In this document: piece after piece, positions 52,010 through 63,872 of the stretch | How the letters are laid out: every line of letters begins with the position of its first letter | Position numbering within the stretch: the first letter of the stretch is position 1 | NCBI GenBank assembly: GCA_017311185.1 | Contig: JAESUZ010000969.1 | Span: forward strand, 124,001 to 188,000 | Direction of reading: 5' to 3' | From: Proteles cristata cristata | Taxonomy: Eukaryota; Chordata; Mammalia; Carnivora; Hyaenidae | Length of the DNA: 64,000 nucleotides | Position numbers and translations under genes: made by a program | Notes under the pieces: model-generated | What the model was told of the DNA's origin: nothing | Seen by the model: the letters and a program-made list of their open reading frames with translations, nothing else | Databases searched by the model: none

Positions 52010-52166
52010 TACACCCAAATATTTTTTATTTCTTTGTAAAATGAGGCAAAAAAAGGGGAAACCTCTGTTGAGTAATTAGTGCTCAATATTTTACCTTATT
52101 TAGAAATGATCTAGATATTCAATGAATTTAACTTGACATCATTTAACTTAACATAGCAAAACTTTT

Positions 52167-52389
52167 TATTTATTTTTAATTTTTTAATGTTTATTTATTT
52201 TGTAGAGAGAGAGAGAGAGACAGAGATAGAGTGTGAGCAGGAGAGAGGCAGAGAAAGGGAGGCACAGAATCTGAAACGGCTCCAGACTTTGAGCTGTTAG
52301 CACAGAGCCTGATGCAGGGCTCGAACTCACAAACCATGAGATTGTGACCTGAGCCAAAGTTAAACACTTAACTGAGCCACTCAGGCTCC
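52167..52389 (-). repeat. Feliform CAN-type SINE, old
   Basis: Minus-strand element between GCAAAACTTTT and GCAAAATTTTG. The right end has lost part of the head (ACTGAGCCACTCAGGCTCC). Confidence 0.85.
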
Positions 52390-53049
52390 CTGCAAAATTT
52401 TGTAAAGTTTCATGTTACCAAATATTTGAGGAAACTATTAAAAAATTCACCTCACTTGTTTAACTTACTTGTTCTTAACAGTTATGTTTGGGCTATACAT
52501 AAAAACTTCATAATACATCAGGCAAAGGCAGTAATCACCTCAAGTTATTCTTCTTACAAATTTTGTAAGAGATTACATGAACTTGTTTGACTGTTAGTAA
52601 GCTTAGATAGAATAAAGGTATTATATTTAATGCCGATCACTCTAAAGATATGCCTGTTTTAATTAACCCAGCAAATTCAAACTAGCTTTAATTCCAAATA
52701 TTTTCCCAGATCATATGAACCTGAAATTCATTTGGATTAAGTTTTTATTATGTTTTTGAGTTTTTATGAATATTATATTTATATAAGTGCTTTCTTGTTT
52801 AAGCTCATTAAATAGGCTTTTTTAAAAATTAACTTCAGTAATACCCTCTAGAGGTAGAAAAATACCATACATCTATAGCACATATATATATGGACCCATA
52901 TAATTATACAGATAGAGATAAACAGAGACTTTATAGCTTCTGTGGTTAAAACTTTTTATTACTAATATTTTTGGAGAAGTCACTTAAGATTGGAATTTGT
53001 CCTTAACAAGTAATCTAGTGGAAGCTGTAGAACCATTTGTATTTCTTTT

Positions 53050-53267
53050 TTTCCTTTAAATTTTTTCAATGTTTATTTTTGAAAGAGAGAGAGAGACAGT
53101 GTATGAGCAGGGGAGGGTCAGAGAGAGAGGGAGACACAGAATGGGAAGCAGGCTTCAGGCTCCGAGGTGTCAGCACAGAGCCTGACGGGGGCTCAAACCC
53201 AGGAACTGTGATATCATGACCTGAGCCAAAGTCCGACGTTTCACTGACTGAATCACCCAGACACCCC
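53050..53267 (-). repeat. Feliform CAN-type SINE
   Basis: Minus-strand element, AATGTTTATTTTTGAAAGAG to ATCACCCAGACACCCC. ORFs 53037-53219 and 53066-53269 are SINE-derived. Confidence 0.88.
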
Positions 53268-53289
53268 ACACAGTTGGTATTTGTAATTT

Positions 53290-53477
53290 TTAAGTTTGTT
53301 TATGTTGAGAGAGAGAGCACATGTGTGAGCAGGAAAGGGGGCAGAGACCGAGGGAGAGAGAGAGAATTCCAAGCAAGCTCCACATTGTCATCGCAGAGCC
53401 CAGTGCAGGCCTTGAACCCACAAAAGGTGAGATCATGACCTGAGCCAAAATCAAAAATCTGATGCTTAACCAACTGT
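53290..53477 (-). repeat. CAN-type SINE, missing the 5' head
   Basis: Minus-strand copy that stops at CTTAACCAACTG, before the GCCACCCAGG head end, so the first about 20 bases of the SINE are missing. Confidence 0.8.
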
Positions 53478-53861
53478 GAAGTTTGCAGTTTTAAATTGCC
53501 TCTCTTTCCTTTAGATTTAGGAATTGGAGATGGTCTAGATAAGTATTAACATTTATATTCAAAATTACAAAACAAAGCAAAACAGGGAAGGAATGCAAGT
53601 TTCTCCAAGAAGGACTTTGGTTTTCCTAAGGCCATAATTTACAAGGCTTTTGATAAATAGGGGAGATTTGAAGCCTACTAAAAAAAGAATATGTAAATGT
53701 CAAATTGCTTCAAGAGCTGCATTTCTAGTTTTGTAGAGATTTGTAAGATATGGAAGTTTCTTCTAATTCCTCAAAGAATTGGGTTGTGGCTTAAATGACA
53801 TTATAGGTTGATCCACCCATCAGCTACATTATCTTCAATTTGCTTAGTAATGAAGCTATTT

Positions 53862-53893
53862 AAAACAAAACAAAACAAAACAAAACAAAAAAA
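53862..53893. repeat. (AAAAC)n microsatellite
   Basis: About six AAAAC units. Confidence 0.95.
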
Positions 53894-53989
53894 TAACGTT
53901 CTTACCAGGCTCTGAATATCAGCTTCCGATTTGGCCAACTTTCGACTACTGAAGTACTTACACATTTCTTTTAAATATTTTGTCAGTTT

Positions 53990-54386
53990 TCAGCTGGAAC
54001 AAGCAGCCCATATACCTGGCAATACTGAAAGACCCCAGACAGGGATATGGGGGAGGTGATCCTGGTAAGAATTCTCACTCTTAGCTGGCCTCTGCCAGTT
54101 CTTCCAGATCTCATCTTCAGGTTCTGAGTAAGGTTTAAAGTGAAGAATGTAGTTCTGATATTTACTAGAATTTAGCAAGTTTTTTAACATTAATTTTAAT
54201 TTAGTTTCTCCTTGGCTGCTTAGTGAAACAAATGTAGCAGTTCAGCAGAAAATCTTTCAGTCTCATCAGCTCTGGGAGTAGCCAGTACGGAGGCCCTCCT
54301 TCTAAGATAGATGTAAGGGTGCCTATAAAGCCATTAACTTGGTGTATTTCTGTTTTTGGTCTTGTAGTTTCTTCAGATGGAAACAC
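53990..54386 (-). pseudogene. Possible degraded retroviral coding sequence
   Basis: Two minus-strand frames of 61 and 66 codons (54201-54386, then 53990-54190) follow each other with only a stop and about ten bases between, in a segment free of SINEs. Their composition looks protein-like (FPSEETTRPKTEIHQ...; EPEDEIWKNWQRPAKSE...). They lie downstream of the candidate 5' LTR at 56215-56601 in the same orientation. I cannot assign them to gag, pol or any named family. Confidence 0.25.
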
Positions 54387-54756
54387 AGTTCAGACATAGT
54401 GTTACTAGAATGGCTGCTCGAATAAAGGAAAATAGAGGGAAGCAGAGGAAGTTACGGCAGTTTTATAATCTTTGTTTTACATACCTCTTTTTCTTTAATT
54501 TTTCATTAGCTTTTTGCAATTAAACTTTAATGAAGCTATTTTTCGAAGCCTTTTAAAAGCTTCGGCATACCAATTAAAATAGGTATTCTGTTCCTATAGG
54601 TTTGTATAGTTTGGGAGCTGTTCCTTTTAAGTACACTTCCTAAATGAATGATCTTGTCTAATTGTAACATTTCATCTAGTGGACATTGTCATTACCCTGA
54701 GAGACGGCAAAGTTTAGTAGGACCCTAGCCATAGATGGAGTTCAACCAACATTTCT

Positions 54757-54978
54757 TTTTTTTTTTTAATGTTTTATTTATTTCTAGGAGAGAGAGAGAG
54801 AGAGAGACAGCGTGAGCAGGGGAGGGTCAGAGAGAGAGGGAGTCACAGACTGAAACAGGCTCCAGGCTCTGAGCTGGCAGGCAGCACAGAGCCCGACGCG
54901 GGGCTCGAACCCACGAACCGCGAGATCATGACCTAAGCAAAAGTCGGACGCTTAACCGACTAAGCCACCCAGGCGCCC
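54757..54978 (-). repeat. Young CAN-type SINE (CTTAG subfamily) with target-site duplication
   Basis: Flanked by CCAACATTTCT. Contains TTTCTAGGAGAGAGAGAG and CCCGACGCGGGGCTCGAACC. Confidence 0.97.
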
Positions 54979-55176
54979 CCAACATTTCTATCTGATCATA
55001 TTTTGGAGTCCCTGAGAGTTACTAAGCCACATTTTCATGACACAAAACAAGCGTAGTGTGATTTTGCCATTTTTGTAAGTATGTATGGCTTCCAGGACCA
55101 TAATTCTTTGATATAAAATAAGCAGGTATACTAAAAGGTTGTGTGCTTGATTCTTTAGAGTTTAAGAATCCCATGA

Positions 55177-55398
55177 GGGGCGCCTGGGTGGCTTAGTCGG
55201 TTAAGCGTCCGACTTTCGCTTAGGTCATGATCTCGCAGTTCGTGGGTTCGGGCCCCGCGTCGGGCTCTGTGCTGACTGCCAGCTCAGAACTGGAGCCTGT
55301 TTCAGTCTGTGATCCCTCTCTCTCTGATCTCCCTGCTCACGCTGTCTCTCTCTCTCCTAAAAATAAATAAAAATTAAAAAAAAAAAAAAAAAAAAAAA
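55177..55398 (+). repeat. Young CAN-type SINE (CTTAG subfamily) with target-site duplication
   Basis: Flanked by AAGAATCCCATGA (55164-55176 and about 55399-55411). The tail reads CTCCTAAAAATAAATAAA, so the CTAG is changed here, followed by a pure A tail of about 24. It is head to head with the SINE at 54757. Confidence 0.97.
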
Positions 55399-55411
55399 AA
55401 GAATCCCATGA

Positions 55412-56214
55412 GCTATGGGTTTCTCTGAGCCAAACTAATACCTGAGGGAGATGTGCCACTGATTTGGGGATTGTGCAATGTTTACAGTGTACCTTTCACA
55501 GACATTTTATTCAGTTTGGTGGTTGACCTGTGGTCAATCTAACTTGTTCCATGGCCAACTTTTTCTAACACAGGAGTCTTTGATCTGGTGGTGAGCACTC
55601 TAACAACTCTTAAGAGCTCCACCAATGGCCACCAAGTTTTACAGTTTTTTGGTCCCCCAAATCCCCTTTAGCAATAGGTTTATTTATACAAAAACAAGGC
55701 AAGCAAATACATGTACCTTAATATATCAGCAGTAGCTAGCCAAGAGATGTTATTGTGCCCTGGCCAAGAGAAGGCCCCGTGTGTACTACCAGTGATCCCT
55801 GTGGAACCTGGACCCAGGAAAGAATTAAACCAGCAGCCTCCAACAACTTCAGACTGGAGAATAGCGTCTCAGCATAGATATGACCTGTACACTGTCACTA
55901 ACAGTTCTTTTGTGGATCTTGGGACAGACAGAAATCAAGGTTGGGAGTTTCCCCATTCAAAAACCTGGGGGGCGTGGCCTGAAAGTCTAGAGGCTTAGCT
56001 CCAACTCCAGCTGATCTACCCTGGATTGGAAAGCCAGTTAGGATTGGGAGCTCCATGCAGAGACAGTGGATCTGTGAACCTAGAAGGAATTTAGCCATGG
56101 CCTTTGGAAACTATGAGAAAGACCGTGAAGTCAAAGTCTTAGTGGGTACCACCCAGTGTTTCTTGTTCCTGAAGGGGTCGGCAGTCTCCATCTACCCTGC
56201 TGCTGCCACCGATC
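55412..56214 (-). other. Stretch next to candidate 5' LTR, possible retroviral leader
   Basis: No convincing gene. On the minus strand, GGTGGCAGCAGCAGGG lies about four bases beyond the LTR end and might be a primer-binding site, but I could not assign a tRNA. Short ORFs on both strands (55711-55998 +, 56055-56264 +, 55898-56098 -) overlap one another, and none resembles a known protein. Confidence 0.3.
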
Positions 56215-56601
56215 TGTTAACAAAAATTAAACTAAGAAAGGATCAAATGGGCTTTATTCACTGATTCATGAGTCTAGAAATATCTCATCTAGCAATGGAA
56301 AGAAGCTCTGCTGAGCTGTAGAAAATGAAAGCTTTTTAAAGGCAAAAAAGGGGTGGAAAGGAGGAAATTATCAGTAAAGAATGCATTGTTTCAGGAAAGG
56401 CTGCTTTCTGAAGGAAAATGGGAAGGGTTTATTGGGCAGATTGTCCCACTAATGCTACCCAGATAATTCTATGCTGACTGGTTAAAGTTTATACTCCTGG
56501 GGGGTTGAAATTGCAACTGGATTAGGTATAAAGCCCTGGTTTGCTGATGTGTGGTTTAGCAACTGGACTCCATTTTGAACTTGCTGTTGCCTTTTTTAAC
56601 A
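56215..56601 (-). mobile_element. LTR, family A copy 3 (candidate 5' LTR)
   Basis: On the minus strand: TGTTAAAAAAGGCAACAGCA, CAAAATGGAGTCC, TATA-like TTTAAAAAGC, then GTGAATAAAGCCC (polyadenylation signal near 56250) and terminal GTTAACA. It is the best preserved of the three family A LTRs, about 387 bp, and has TG...CA ends. Confidence 0.75.
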
Positions 56602-56846
56602 AATAATATGGTATCAGTTCAAAATAGAATTGGCTCAATGGAATCTAATAGAAAGTCCAGATGGAGACTAAAATCTAGATAGTAATTTAGTTTTTATAAA
56701 TTTGGCATTTTTAAAGAAAAAAGTAACAAAGCATAGGTTATTCAATAAATAGTGTTGGAACAAATGGTTCATAGTACATAATAAAATAAGGTAAAACCCC
56801 TACCATAAAACAAAAGGCATGGGATGAATTTTATATGAAAAGTTTA

Positions 56847-56934
56847 GGGACACCTGGCTGACTCTTGATCTCAGGTCCTGAGTTCTAGCCCCTTGTTGGC
56901 TTTGGAGCCTACTTAAAGAAAAAAAAAAAAAAGT
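56847..56934 (+). repeat. Short ancestral-type CAN SINE
   Basis: GGGACACCTGGCTGACTCTT, GATCTCAGGTCCTGAGTTCT and GTTGGCTTTGGAGCCTACTTAAA with an A tail. The short 3' part (ACTTAAA then A) resembles the older carnivore-wide tRNA-Lys SINE rather than the long CT-rich feliform type. AAAAGTTTA flanks both ends. Confidence 0.75.
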
Positions 56935-57119
56935 TTAAAAAGGCATGAAATAGACTAAGGATTATAGATGAATTGTAGACTAAATTTTTAAAAAGCATAA
57001 AATAATTGAAAGCATTAAATTTAGATAAAAGTTATGGGATGATAATTTTTAAATATAACTCCAATTTAAAAAGAAGAAAAAGATCATTTTAACTACATTA
57101 TGTTTTTTTGTAATTTTTG

Positions 57120-57303
57120 AAGCAATTTTTATTTCTTTCCAAGATTTTACTTAAATTCAAGTTAGTTAACATATAGTGTAGTATTGATTTGGGGGGAAGA
57201 ATTTAGTGATTTATCACTTACACCCAGTACTCATTACAACAAATGCCTTCCTCAATGCTCGTCACCTATTTAGTCCATTTCCCACCCACCACTCCTCCTG
57301 AAA
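57120..57303 (-). repeat. Carnivore L1 3' end (antisense)
   Basis: Reverse complement of carnivore L1 3' UTR: 'aagttagttaacatatagtgt', 'acacccagtactcattacaa', 'cctcaatgctcgtcacctat'. Confidence 0.88.
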
Positions 57304-57307
57304 CAAT

Positions 57308-57499
57308 TTTTTTTAAATGTTCATTTATCTTGAGAGAAAGAGAGTACAAACAGGGGAGGAGCAGAGAGAGGGAGACAGGGGGTCTGAAGCCAGCTCAGCC
57401 CTAAGAACAGCAAGCCAATGTGGGACTTGAACTTATGAACTCCAAGATCATGACTTGAGCTGAAGTCAGCTCAACCGACTGAGCCACCCAGGTGCCCCC
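57308..57499 (-). repeat. Feliform CAN-type SINE, older
   Basis: Minus-strand element ending AACCGACTGAGCCACCCAGG, placed directly behind the L1 fragment. Confidence 0.9.
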
Positions 57500-58699
57500 T
57501 AAAACGAAATATGTTTGATATTTTAATAAACTTAAAAATAATTAAAATCTTGCATAGGAAATTTATGAGTGTTTGGCCTCACTCATAATCAGTGATATAA
57601 AAGCTATGTATTTTCACTTTTAGATTGTCAAAATTAAAAAAGAATGATAATTCCAGTGAAGATAAAGTATGGGGCCAGAAGAAATCTTGATTAGTGTCTC
57701 AAATTATTTTGGTTGTGTATTTCATGCTCTTTTAACTGTTAAACTACCATAAACTGTAACAGGGAGGTCAAGGATATACAGAAACCCAAAAATTGACATT
57801 GGTTATTGCTGTGCTATTTTTTCTGTAGTTACTTGTATTTCCCTAAGAATTTGTATTACTTATGTAATTCAAGAATCTTTAAAAGGAAAGAACAATAACA
57901 AAATTATACCCTCTTTATTATAAAACAAAAAAAAGTTGGGGGATGCCCAATTTTGTCCACATTACAGAGATGATAATTACTTTAACCATATATTAATAAT
58001 GCATCAAAAGCTTTATTTAAAAAGTTGTATTTAATATCTATAATGTATTATTTTGTATAAATATGTTACTCAAAGAGACTCTCAAATGTTGTTTTATATT
58101 GGCTCACAGTTTAGCATACTGTCACGTAGGAGAAATTCAGACTTAACTGCCCCAAATTTCCAGTTCCGATTGCAGAAGTAAAATAAACACCCTTAGCCTT
58201 TGGCATCCTAAAATTTCAAAGAAAGGAAATGTCATCTCCAGTGACTTTATATCCCTAAATTCATTAAAAGGCCAATTTGGTTCATATATGTAAAAGGAAC
58301 ACCAGGACCAGTTTCTCTAATTTCCTATTTTGCAGTTGAACAATGCTTTAAACTACTGTTTGCAACTCATCAGTGGATTGTAATATCACTTCAGTGGACC
58401 CTGAACAACATTAAACTGATGTTGAAATAAACTAGATTAGAATAAATATACCAGATTATAATAGAATTAAAAAGGACAGTATCAAAATGCTTTGCACATG
58501 ATTAAGGTTAATATAATTTTTAAAACTTTTCATCACGTTTGTGTGTACTGAGACATGATTTAAAATGTTATTGTTTGTTTAGTTTTCTGGACTCTAAATT
58601 GTGATTTAAAAACAAAACAACGACAGACATGAAATTATTTTAAAAAGAAAACACTGCAAAGAAGTATACTTTAACTTTTAGGTAGACATGATTAATTTT

Positions 58700-58921
58700 T
58701 TTAATTTTTTATTTAAAAATTTTTTTAACATTTATTATTTTTGAGTGTCAGAGAGTGAGTGGAGGAGGGGCAGGGAGAAACAGGTAGACACAGAATCTGA
58801 AGCAGGCTTCTGGCTCCAAGTTGTCAGCAAAGAGCCAGACATGGTACTCGAACTCATGGTTGATGAGATCATGACCTGAGCCAAAGTCAGAAGCTTAACG
58901 AACTGAGCCACCCAAGCACCC
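58700..58921 (-). repeat. Feliform CAN-type SINE with target-site duplication
   Basis: Flanked by AGACATGATTAATTTTT and AGACATGATTAACTTTTT. Confidence 0.93.
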
Positions 58922-58960
58922 CAGACATGATTAACTTTTTAACAAAATCTCAAACATGTT

Positions 58961-59409
58961 TTTTTTTAATTAAAAAAAATTTTTTAATGATTTATTTCTA
59001 AATTTTTTTTAATGTTTTATTTATTTTTAGGAGAGAGAGAGACAGCGTGAGCAGTGGAGGGTCAGAGAGAGAGGGAGTCACAGGCTGAAACAGGCTCCAG
59101 GCTCTGAGCTGGCTGTCAGCACAGAGCCCGACGTGGGGCTCAAACCCACGAACTGCGAGATCATGACCTAAGCGAAAGTCGGACGCTTAACCGACTAAGC
59201 CACCCAGGCGCCCCGTTAATGATTTATTTCTGAGAGAGAAACAGTATGAGCAGGGGAGGGTTAGAGAGAGAGACACAGAATCTGAAACAGGCTCCAGGCT
59301 CTGAGCTAGCTGTCAGCATAGAGCCTGGCACGGGGCCGAACCCACAAACCGTGAGATCATGACCTGATCCGAAGTCCGATGCCTAACCGACTTAGCCACC
59401 CAGGCACCC
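58961..59409 (-). repeat. CAN-type SINE (older), split by a younger SINE
   Basis: Outer element in two parts, 58961-58999 (tail) and 59216-59409 (body and head). CTCAAACATGTT flanks the whole (58949-58960 and from 59410). Its head end reads GACTTAGCCACCCAGGCACC. Confidence 0.93.
59000..59215 (-). repeat. Young CAN-type SINE (CTTAG subfamily) nested in another SINE
   Basis: Flanked by a perfect TTAATGATTTATTTCT (58984-58999 and 59216-59231). Contains TTTTTAGGAGAGAGAGAGAC and GACTAAGCCACCCAGGCGCC. Confidence 0.97.
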
Positions 59410-59929
59410 CTCAAACATGTTCTATGTGAAGAAAAGTAACAATTTGAAAATAGTCTTCCTTATATACTTAAATAATATGTTTGTGGTGCAATTATTTTAG
59501 GTAGTTTCATTCTAACATTATTATTTTTTTAATTATTGAGATATGGACTTGAAAAATGGGCCCTACCTGGTTCTCAATTTCCTTCTCTGTAAAACCTGTA
59601 GGTTGAACTCAGGCATATATGAGATTTCATATTTTATTTCGTAAAATAATCTTATTTGTTGGAGTCTTGCTATAAGCTTTAAAAGTCTTTGAGTAATATC
59701 TTAGTTTTCATTACTCACCACTCAAAACTGTGTTATTAATTAAAATGGCTTGAAAACAAATTATTTTTCAAGAATGTAAAGAAGGGACATGTAGATTAGT
59801 TTAGGTATTCCATGTTGTATTGAAAATAGTTTCTAAAACTATTTTCCTCCTGCCTCTACCTCCTTTGGTTTTTAAATTTACACACTCATTGTTTGAGGGT
59901 GTTAATGTAAACATATTAATGAAGATATG

Positions 59930-60085
59930 TAGGAGTCTGGAAACTAATTTTAAACCCTACTTTATAATAATGTATTCTGTGACCTAGGACAAGCTAGTTA
60001 ATACTTGTTAAATGTTAACCTTTTCATCTGTAACACAGGGATAATTAACTTATTTTGCCAACTTAACAATATAGTGGGATAAGTG
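59930..60085 (+). repeat. MIR SINE
   Basis: MIR phrases: 'gtgacctaggacaagctagt', 'aaccttttcatctgtaaca', 'cagggataattaac'. Confidence 0.8.
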
Positions 60086-61125
60086 CTAGAACAGAGGTCT
60101 CTGTGACAGAAAGTGAGGTCACCAAGAAAGAAGAGGGAGGGGATAAAGGGTAATGAGTTCCAGTTAAGGGATTTGGTAAAGAGAGAATTTATAATAAGCC
60201 ATGGTAATGAACTGATTTGGTTGTAAAGCAAAAGAGGGAAATTTGTGATAAATTCCAAATTTGAGTTGGAGCAATTGAATCAATGATGGAAATAGTCACT
60301 GAGACTGAGTATATAGGGAAAGAATAGTGTTGTGGCTGAACTAGGAATAGAAATAAGGGAATTTAGCTATGACCTTTCAGAGTCCTAAGTATCCCTGATT
60401 CATTCACATAGAACTGCCCAATAAATAATCAGTTACTAATTGGAAACTAAACTGAGGTATTTACAGATATTGTAAAGAAGGACTGATTATTAATACTTGA
60501 GATATATCTGAAAGTGTGTGTTATAGATAACTCTTGCAAAATGCTTGGCTCTCTTGAGGGTAATGAAGATCACGGGGTAAAGGGAGGATTTTTTTTTTTA
60601 AGTTATTTAAAATATGAGAATCTCGAGTATTGTCCTTGAAGAAATAGCCAGTAAAGAAAGACATTTATTGTAAAAGAGAGAATATGAATAATTTCCAATG
60701 TAAGAATTTGGCCTTGAACATTATGGGACTGGGCAATTTAGGACTCAGGAATAACCTAAAACAGGAAAAAGAGCAACCCTTTATTTGAGGTAAAAACAAA
60801 TTGAATAAGTGTAGATTTGGATGAAAAACTGAAAAATTTGACATTAGAAAGGGGCACATTAATTTAGCTGATAATAGCTTTGTTTTTGCTTGTGCTATTA
60901 AATGTATATTTCTCCTAGCATTTCAGCATCATTTGGTATTTTAATTCCCAAACTGATTACTAGACATGAGCTCTGCTGTGATATGAGCAAACTGGAAACT
61001 GCCTAGTAAACCCTGAACACATAGTGATAAACTCTTAGAGATGGATGGACGTGATTTTGGATTTGTCCATTAGGAAGTCTGTTTATTTCAACTCCAGTTT
61101 TCTCAACAATATAATGAGGAGTTTA

Positions 61126-61343
61126 TTTTTTTAATGTTTTATTTTATTTTTGAGAGAGAGAGATTGAAAGACAGAGTGTGAGCAGAGAAGGGGCAGAGAG
61201 GAGGAAAACAGAATGTGAAGCAGGCTCCAGGCTCTGAGCTGTCAGCACAGAGCCTGGACACAGGGCTTGAACTCATGAACTGAGAGATCATGACGTGAGC
61301 TGCAGTCTGACATTTAACTGACTGAGCTACCTAGGTGCGCGTA
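61126..61343 (-). repeat. Feliform CAN-type SINE with target-site duplication
   Basis: Flanked by AATGAGGAGTTTA and AATGAGAAGTTTA. The head end is diverged (GAGCTACCTAGGTGCGC). Confidence 0.92.
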
Positions 61344-63657
61344 AAATGAGAAGTTTAGACTAGCTTCCACTCATTAGTTCAGGAATATTTGTTCATTGTT
61401 TACCTGATGTGTGGCTCTGTCTTTTCCATTTGAATATTTTTTGATTATGTTCATCACAAAATTGGGAACATTTCCCACCCCACCCACCTCCCCCTTCAAG
61501 AAAGAAACTCATCCAGGTGTTTATCGAGTAGGCGAGATTTTCTTTATTCTCATTGATTGATATTTTGGATAAGGACATACTTATCCTGATATGCTAAAAT
61601 AAGCAAAAAAGGTAGGTTTGTTTTGTTTTGTTTTTGTTAAATCTGGATGTAGAGATGTGTGGTCAACTATAATTTGAGATGATTCAGAAAAGTTCAATGT
61701 TATATTTTTTTCCTCATTTCTTGGTTTGTGACAGCATATCATTTATGTGTGTGGTGTAAGGTACAGCTTTCAATTCTAATATAAAAATGTATTCTTTAGA
61801 ACACTGTGGTTTTCTTATGCAAATTCATATACTTCCTTTATTATTTTGAAACCTATATATGCCATCCTATGAAGAATATGCAAAAAAACTCATAGCTGCT
61901 TTCAAGAATATTTTTATAGTTAATGTAATAGGATACTATCGGTTTCTCAAATTCTGACTCATAAGCTTTGGTAATGTTAATGGTCTGTTAATAGAAGAGT
62001 ATTTCCCTGGTGGCCAAGAATGTATTTTAAAATCAGTTTTAAGGTCCCTCAGTGAATCTTTGAACGTGTCTTTAAAAAATAGGTTTAGTAAAGCTTCATT
62101 AAATAAATAAAGAAAGCAGCTAGTGATGAAGAGTGGACTTGACAGTATTCCTTTCCTATTTAACACAACTAACAACATTATCATGTCTTACCCTGTGGGT
62201 CACCAGAGATTTATCTGGGACAAGGGTCAAACCTGATGGATAGCCGCCAAAATCAGAACATGCTTTATTAACTGACTCTGAATGTCAATTTCAGTAATGG
62301 CTTTGTAAGCATTTGCCATGTTTTTCAGGTGAACTATGGCAGTTACTGCACTTAGGATTAAACCATTATGTCACCTGCAGGAGTGTATGCCTCATGGTAT
62401 GGCCTAGCTAGTCCCCATTAACTAGGAATTAGGAGTAAAAGATAAGTCAATTGCATTTTCTTCTGTAATGTAAAGCTGGATTTGCTTGCAGTAATTTGGA
62501 AGGTATAGACACTTTTTTTGGAAATAATTGTTTTGCTAGGTTCCATTATTTAAAAAGTGAAATAAAACAAAACCTTCCCTTAATGCAATTTTCAGTGTTT
62601 AAGCCTTATGTTATTGGTTGAAATAATTGATAAATTATTTAAGATTCAGATTCTTTCCTTGTCCAAATTAGGATATAGCCTTATGTATCTTGAGGGCTTA
62701 CTCTGTGTGGCAGCAATTATTGGCTTCATCATTCTGTGATCTAGCTAGAGTGAGATAGGAAACAGCAGTTTAAGACCCATTTTTACTCTGCCTTCCCATC
62801 TAAATAAATGCTTTACCCTTCCTAATGTAACCTCTCATTAGGAAGAAAAAAATGTGTCTTATAGCAGAAATTTTGAGCTGTTGGTTTTCAAAGCGACTTA
62901 AGAAAACGTCAGGGCTCCTAGTAAGAAGCAAACAAAAAAAACAAGAACAAAAACAAAAACTCTGGCCGTCATACTTACTAAATCAGAATGTAGGAGGAGA
63001 AGCATCTTTATTTCAAACTTTCCTGTGTGATTCCTAGAGTCAACCCAGCCCTGGACACACAAATGTGTCCAGTTGTTCTCCTTTGGGAAAATAACTAGTG
63101 GTATAAAGAGTTTGGTGTTGGTTTCATTAAACTTGATTTTCTAAACATTTCAGCAAACTCTAGAAGTAATGTGTGTTCTTGGATGGTTCATAGGCTGTAT
63201 TTGTTTCATTAAAGTATATCCTGATGATAGTACCCTTCTAAAAGCATGTTACATGCTTTTAGTGTTCTTTTTTGTTGTTGTTGTTACAATCTCACCATTC
63301 ATAGGAATAAATATTGGTTCACAGAACTAAAGGATTACCTCTAGGAACCATTTCATCAAGCCCCCTGTCTGTAATTAAATGGATGTCTAAAGCATCCAAG
63401 AGATTCCCCTTAAACACTGACAAATAGGGGCTCAAGAAGCCCTTTTAGTTGCTCATTACAGTGTTTTTATCACTCTGTCAATAAATACTTCTTCCCATCC
63501 AACCTCAATCACCTCTGCTTTAACCCAAGCATTTTTATTCTTGTTCAAACTGCCAAGTATGTAGCTGAACTCAGCCTAACGTTAAAACATTCCACTGTGG
63601 TACTATCTATTTAATAGGCATGATGTATTTCATGGACACAGAAATTTGGTCAATAAA

Positions 63658-63872
63658 TTTTTTAATGTTTTATTTATTTCTGAGAAAGAAAGAGAGACAG
63701 CGTGAACAGGGTAGGGTCAGAGAGAGAGGGAGATACAGAACCTGAAACAGGCTCCAGGCTCTGAGTTAGCGGTCAGCATAAAGCCCAATGCGGGGCTTGA
63801 ACCCATGAACCATGAGATCATGACCTGAGCAGAAGTCAGTCACTTAACTGACTGAGCCACCCAGGCACCCTA
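63658..63872 (-). repeat. Feliform CAN-type SINE with target-site duplication
   Basis: Flanked by AAATTTGGTCAATAAA (63642-63657) and AAATTTGATCAATAAA (63873-63888). Confidence 0.95.

Noticed and set aside
55711..56264. Two plus-strand ORFs of 95 and 69 codons as a host gene or pseudogene
   Set aside because: They overlap a minus-strand ORF and run into the family A LTR. No known protein was recognised, so they were described only as LTR-adjacent sequence.
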